Source of the DNA: an uncultured Eubacteriales bacterium
GTDB lineage: Bacteria > Bacillota > Clostridia > Christensenellales > Aristaeellaceae
Assembly (NCBI GenBank): GCA_900553265.1
Contig: USDD01000006.1
Location: forward strand, 1 to 49,538
DNA length: 49,538 nt
Direction of reading: 5' to 3'
Part shown: in pieces, positions 46,809 through 49,538 of the stretch
Position numbering within the stretch: the stretch's first letter is position 1
Layout: each line of letters opens with the position of its first letter
The notes under the pieces: generated by a model
Databases searched by the model: none
What the model was told of the DNA's origin: nothing
The model's input: only the letters and a program-made list of their open reading frames with translations
Translations under genes and position numbers: made by a program

Positions 46809-47945
46809 CTATCTGTTCAGATACTGCTCCAGCTCGCCGCGGCCGCCCACGCCCACCTTCTGATAGATGGATGACAGATAGGCCTTCACGGTGTTGACCG
46901 AAATGCTCAGATAGTCTGCAATTTCGCGATTGCTCTTGCCCTTGACCGCCATCATGGCCAGCGCAAATTCGAAGGGCGTGAGCCGGTCGGTCACCTTGTT
47001 GACCGACTGGGGGTTGTGAATCTTTATCCATCCGCGGCTGAAGCGCACCACCCGGTCGGCGATGCGCTCGTACAGCTCGGGTGCGCGCCCGCGGAAGTAC
47101 TTCTCCACCTGCCCCTGAAGCATGCCGTGATGCTCGGCGAAGGGCTGAATGTAGCCCTCCGGCTCGGCCAGCCGCCACGCATCCAGAAAGAACCGGTCGG
47201 CCAGATCCACCCGCGCGAGGTTGGTGGCGGCCATGGAGGCCACCAGATCCAGATAGATGCACACGCTGGGATATCGCCCGGCGGCCAGCGTCAGCGCGCT
47301 CTCGGCCACGCCCAGCGCCCGGGCATAATCGCGCCGCAGATACAGCGCGTGAGCGTAGGCGTACAGCGCATAGAGCCGCGCGCCCTCGCTCAGGCCGTCG
47401 AACCGGCTGGGGCATTCGGGCTCGCCGTCGCCGTCATGATGGAAAAACACGCCCATCAGAAAGCGTATGTATTCATAAATCGAGGCCATCCGCGCGTCCG
47501 CGGGGCGGGCGGCCTCCTGCATGATAGCGTAGAAATCGCGCCGCGTGGCCTCAGGATCGCCAAAGGGAACGCTGGCCATGCCGCGCACCAGCAGCGCCGT
47601 GGTGCGGATCTCCGGGCATGCGCTCTGCATGCACCTGCCCGCCTCGGCGCAGGCCTCGTCGTATCGCGCCTGAAAATAGTACTGAGCGGCGCGGGCGGCA
47701 CAGCGCTCCTCCTCGTCGGCCAGCTCCTCGATCATCCGCCCGGAGTCGCCGCTGGCATAGGGCTTCCAGATGGGCATGAACGCCTTCACCGGCCGCCGGC
47801 CGGGCTTCGGCGCGTCCGCGGGCGCCAGCCAGCCGCCGCTCTTGCGAACGGCGCCCTCCACGCGTCCCTCGTTCAGATACAGATTGGCCGTTCGGACGGA
47901 CACGCCCCATTTCTCCGCCAGTTCCCTTGTGGTGATGTAGTCCAT
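46809..47945 (-). CDS. Two-headed HTH regulator (excisionase-like N-terminus, LuxR-type C-terminus)
   Basis: A 378-residue protein. Residues about 1-50 hold a MerR/excisionase-like helix-turn-helix (ITTRELAEKWGVSVRTANLY). The middle (about 70-300) is helical and TPR-like. The last 60 residues are a LuxR/GerE helix-turn-helix (LTPFEFALAMMAVKGKSNRE, then IADYLSISVNTVKAYLSSIY). Such proteins usually act as signal-dependent activators. ATG 47945 follows GGAG and is preferred to GTG 47957. A perfect 16-bp inverted repeat lies 15 nt upstream of it. The methyltransferase gene precedes it on the same strand by 77 nt. Confidence 0.85.
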   Translation of the reverse strand: MDYITTRELAEKWGVSVRTANLYLNEGRVEGAVRKSGGWLAPADAPKPGRRPVKAFMPIWKPYASGDSGRMIEELADEEERCAARAAQYYFQARYDEACAEAGRCMQSACPEIRTTALLVRGMASVPFGDPEATRRDFYAIMQEAARPADARMASIYEYIRFLMGVFFHHDGDGEPECPSRFDGLSEGARLYALYAYAHALYLRRDYARALGVAESALTLAAGRYPSVCIYLDLVASMAATNLARVDLADRFFLDAWRLAEPEGYIQPFAEHHGMLQGQVEKYFRGRAPELYERIADRVVRFSRGWIKIHNPQSVNKVTDRLTPFEFALAMMAVKGKSNREIADYLSISVNTVKAYLSSIYQKVGVGGRGELEQYLNR

Positions 47946-47960
47946 ATCGCGCTCCACGTC

Positions 47961-47976
47961 TTGCCAAACCTGGCAA
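47961..47976. promoter_or_regulatory. Candidate operator TTGCCA-AACC-TGGCAA
   Basis: A perfect inverted repeat with 6-bp arms directly upstream of the LuxR-type regulator start, between it and the methyltransferase gene. It could be an autoregulatory site, or a hairpin controlling translation of the regulator. Confidence 0.4.
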
Positions 47977-48022
47977 CGGCAGTCTCTCCAGCAGTACCCC
48001 TTTTGCCACTCCGCTTCCGCGT

Positions 48023-48649
48023 TCAGCCGTCCTGACGCTCCAGCGTCAGAAGCCCCGCGCAGTCGGAGAATTTTTCAAATTTCAGCTCCGGGAAAAACGC
48101 CCGCAGCTCGCCGCAGACGAAATACACCTCGTCGGAATCCCATTCCTCCCCGGCCCGCGCCCGGCATGCCTCCAGCTCGGCCCGGGTCTCGAAGGCCACG
48201 TCGCCGATGTAGAGCCGTCCGCCCTCCCGCAGCAGCGCCGTCAGGCTGCGGATGAAGCCGGGCTTCTGCGCGTCGGTCAGATGGTGCAGCGAATAGGTGG
48301 CCACAATCGCGTCGTAGCGGCGGCGCGTCAGCGATTCGGCCACGCCGAGGGTGAAATCCCCCTGAACCAGCTCGGCCTCCGGCATCTTCTCCCGCGCCAG
48401 CTCGATCATCTGCGGCGAAAAGTCCTGTCCATAGATGCGACAGCCCTGCTGATACAGCCGCGCGGCCAGCACGCCGGTGCCAAAGCCCACGTCCAGCACG
48501 TCCCGCCCGCCGTCGGAGAGAATCCGGCCATAGATGGCGTTCAGAATGTCCCGATATCCGGCGAAGGGATAGCTCCCGTCCTCGTCCGACAGGCCGACGC
48601 TGCGGTCGTAGCCGTCCGCCCAGAGATCAAAGCCCTCTCGATTCAGCAT
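48023..48649 (-). CDS. Class I SAM-dependent methyltransferase
   Basis: A 208-residue Rossmann methyltransferase. Motif I is DVGFGTGVLA (53-62), the acidic residue at the end of strand 2 is Asp76 (GQDFSPQMIELAREK), and motif II is DAIVATYSLHHLTD (about 109-122). It resembles the YrrT/UbiE-like small-molecule group; the substrate is unknown. ATG 48649 follows AGAGGAAAA and lies after the promoter; the longer frame runs through the promoter. The LuxR-type gene follows. Confidence 0.87.
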   Translation of the reverse strand: MLNREGFDLWADGYDRSVGLSDEDGSYPFAGYRDILNAIYGRILSDGGRDVLDVGFGTGVLAARLYQQGCRIYGQDFSPQMIELAREKMPEAELVQGDFTLGVAESLTRRRYDAIVATYSLHHLTDAQKPGFIRSLTALLREGGRLYIGDVAFETRAELEACRARAGEEWDSDEVYFVCGELRAFFPELKFEKFSDCAGLLTLERQDG

Positions 48650-48686
48650 GCGCGTTTTCCTCTCTTTCGCAATTTCTTCTATAATA

Positions 48687-48715
48687 ATTATACCCATCGC
48701 GCCCGCCCCCGTCAA
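48687..48715 (-). promoter_or_regulatory. Promoter TTGACG-17-TATAAT of the methyltransferase gene
   Basis: On the minus strand TTGACG (complement of 48710-48715) is 17 bp from TATAAT (complement of 48687-48692), about 35 nt before the start codon. Confidence 0.75.
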
Positions 48716-48734
48716 GCCGACGAAACGGACATGC

Positions 48735-48764
48735 AAAAGGGCCGCCTCCGAATGGAGACGGCCC
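48735..48764 (-). terminator. Terminator after the holin gene
   Basis: On the minus strand an 11-bp stem with one mismatch (complements of 48754-48764 and 48739-48749) closes on an ATTC loop and runs into four Us (A-run 48735-48738). Confidence 0.78.
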
Positions 48765-48769
48765 CGCAA

Positions 48770-49201
48770 TCACTTTTCTTCGTCCTTTTTCTCCGTTCCC
48801 TTTACCTGCGCCAGCCGCTGCACAATCGCCTCGGGCACAGGCAGGCCGATCCTCTTCGCGTTCTCCAGCAGACTCACAGCCTCGTTGGTGAAGTAGAACG
48901 CAATGGCCGCCGTGCGGCACACCGCGCCCTCGCCCAACAGCGCGTCCAGACTGCCCGAGATGATGACGATCAGAAAGATCATCAGCTTGCGCGCAATGCC
49001 CTGAAACCCCACCTGCGAGGACAGCGTGCGCTCGCGGATGGCGACGATCACGCCGCTGGCATAGTCCAGCGCCATCGCGCCCACCAGTCCCCGCAGCGGC
49101 AGATCCCATCCGCCCAGCGCGCTGAGCATCGCACCGCCCAGCAGTCCCGCATAATTGTACAGCCGATTCCACCGGAAAAACTCAACCATCTTTTCCCACA
49201 T
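48770..49201 (-). CDS. Phage-type holin (holin family 4-1)
   Basis: A 143-residue protein with hydrophobic segments at about 17-31, 35-52, 68-85 and 90-106 and a charged C-terminal tail, matching the toxin-secretion/phage-lysis holin family (LDYASGVIVAIRERTLSSQV and GFQGIARKLMIFLIV are typical). Such proteins make membrane holes that release a lysin or toxin. It overlaps the end of the peptidoglycan-binding/SH3 gene by 20 nt, so the pair is cotranscribed. GGGAGG lies close to ATG 49201; an inner ATG at 49189 is possible. No phage structural genes are in the window. Confidence 0.85.
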   Translation of the reverse strand: MWEKMVEFFRWNRLYNYAGLLGGAMLSALGGWDLPLRGLVGAMALDYASGVIVAIRERTLSSQVGFQGIARKLMIFLIVIISGSLDALLGEGAVCRTAAIAFYFTNEAVSLLENAKRIGLPVPEAIVQRLAQVKGTEKKDEEK

Positions 49202-49538
49202 TCTCCATTCTCCTCCCGTACTTTCCGGAGATCCACGCGTCTCCGCCCTGATAGACCACCTTCAGCCAGCCGTTCTCCGCCGTTTCTCCGGCATAGGGCA
49301 GCACTTCGCCGCGATGCACCACGCCGAGGATTTTGCCGTCGGTGCCGGGCAGAGAGCGCACATAGCAGCTGCCGCCGTCGACGGCCACCGCCGCGCCGCC
49401 CTCGTCCTTTTCGTGCTCCAGTGCCTGAAGCAGCGCCTCGTGGGTCTTTTCCCCGTACTGGCCGTCGGCTTCCAGCGCGCTGTCCTTCTGAAACGCCTTC
49501 ACCGCCAGCTCCGTCGCGCCGCCGAACTCGCCGTCCGC
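49182..49538 (-). CDS. Peptidoglycan-binding/SH3 domain protein, C-terminal part
   Basis: The gene runs off the window; only its last 118 codons are seen. The frame is open to the right edge, where it reads ADGEFGGATELAVKAFQ, the end of a PG-binding type 1 repeat, and a second such motif follows (DSALEADGQYGEKTHEALLQ). An SH3-like domain with SCYVRSLPGTDGKILGVVHR and AWISGKYGRR closes the protein. It is probably the end of a lysin or other cell-wall enzyme, which fits the holin that follows. The enzymatic part lies outside the window. Confidence 0.82.
   Translation of the reverse strand, partial: ADGEFGGATELAVKAFQKDSALEADGQYGEKTHEALLQALEHEKDEGGAAVAVDGGSCYVRSLPGTDGKILGVVHRGEVLPYAGETAENGWLKVVYQGGDAWISGKYGRRMENVGKDG

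Overview
The window looks like a chromosomal segment of a GC-rich, low-copy-phage Firmicute of the class Clostridia. The evidence is the complete Firmicutes-order S10-spc-alpha ribosomal cluster with a KOW gene between map and infA, a YhcN-type sporulation lipoprotein, the sepF-yggT-ylmH-divIVA division cluster, a zinc-type S14, a manganese yybP-ykoY riboswitch and an alcohol dehydrogenase that shares residue numbering with the Clostridium beijerinckii NADP enzyme. A gut lineage such as Christensenellales or Oscillospirales is possible, but nothing in the sequence fixes the genus.

Layout. 1-5.5 kb: a MarR regulator divergent from a small HEAT-repeat protein, a 160-bp MITE-like element, a two-gene envelope operon (degenerate CDP-alcohol transferase fused to a VTT/DedA domain, then a GT8 glycosyltransferase) and an oleate hydratase. 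5.6-6.8 kb: a cation/Ca2+ antiporter behind a yybP-ykoY riboswitch with its own terminator. 6.9-23.3 kb (minus strand): rpsJ to rplQ, including secY, adk, map, infA and rpoA, broken once by a 373-nt gap between rpmJ and rpsM that holds a promoter and a long inverted repeat. 23.3-29.5 kb (minus): dnaE followed tightly by a GT2 and a GT-C glycosyltransferase. 29.5-37.4 kb: a hairpin-rich spacer, a sporulation-type lipoprotein, a TGS/uridine-kinase-like protein, an SPFH protein, two small plus-strand genes, a zinc alcohol dehydrogenase, and pncB with lgt. 37.5-44.4 kb (plus): an adaptor-like protein, yggS, sepF, yggT, ylmH, divIVA, a DUF5665-like gene, lspA, a 174-bp tandem repeat and an RluD-type pseudouridine synthase. 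44.5-49.5 kb: a CDP-alcohol phosphatidyltransferase, an ECF-S-like membrane protein, a TPR protein, a two-headed LuxR-type regulator, a methyltransferase, and a holin with the end of a peptidoglycan-binding/SH3 protein.

The main themes are translation, export (secY, lgt, lspA), cell division, and envelope lipid and sugar chemistry. No tRNA, rRNA, CRISPR array, transposase or integrase is visible. The least explained parts are non-coding: the MITE with a TTAC target duplication, the 174-bp repeat, the 66-nt inverted repeat in the ribosomal cluster, shared intergenic hairpins, and a recurrent TTGCAT -35 element spaced exactly 17 bp from the -10.
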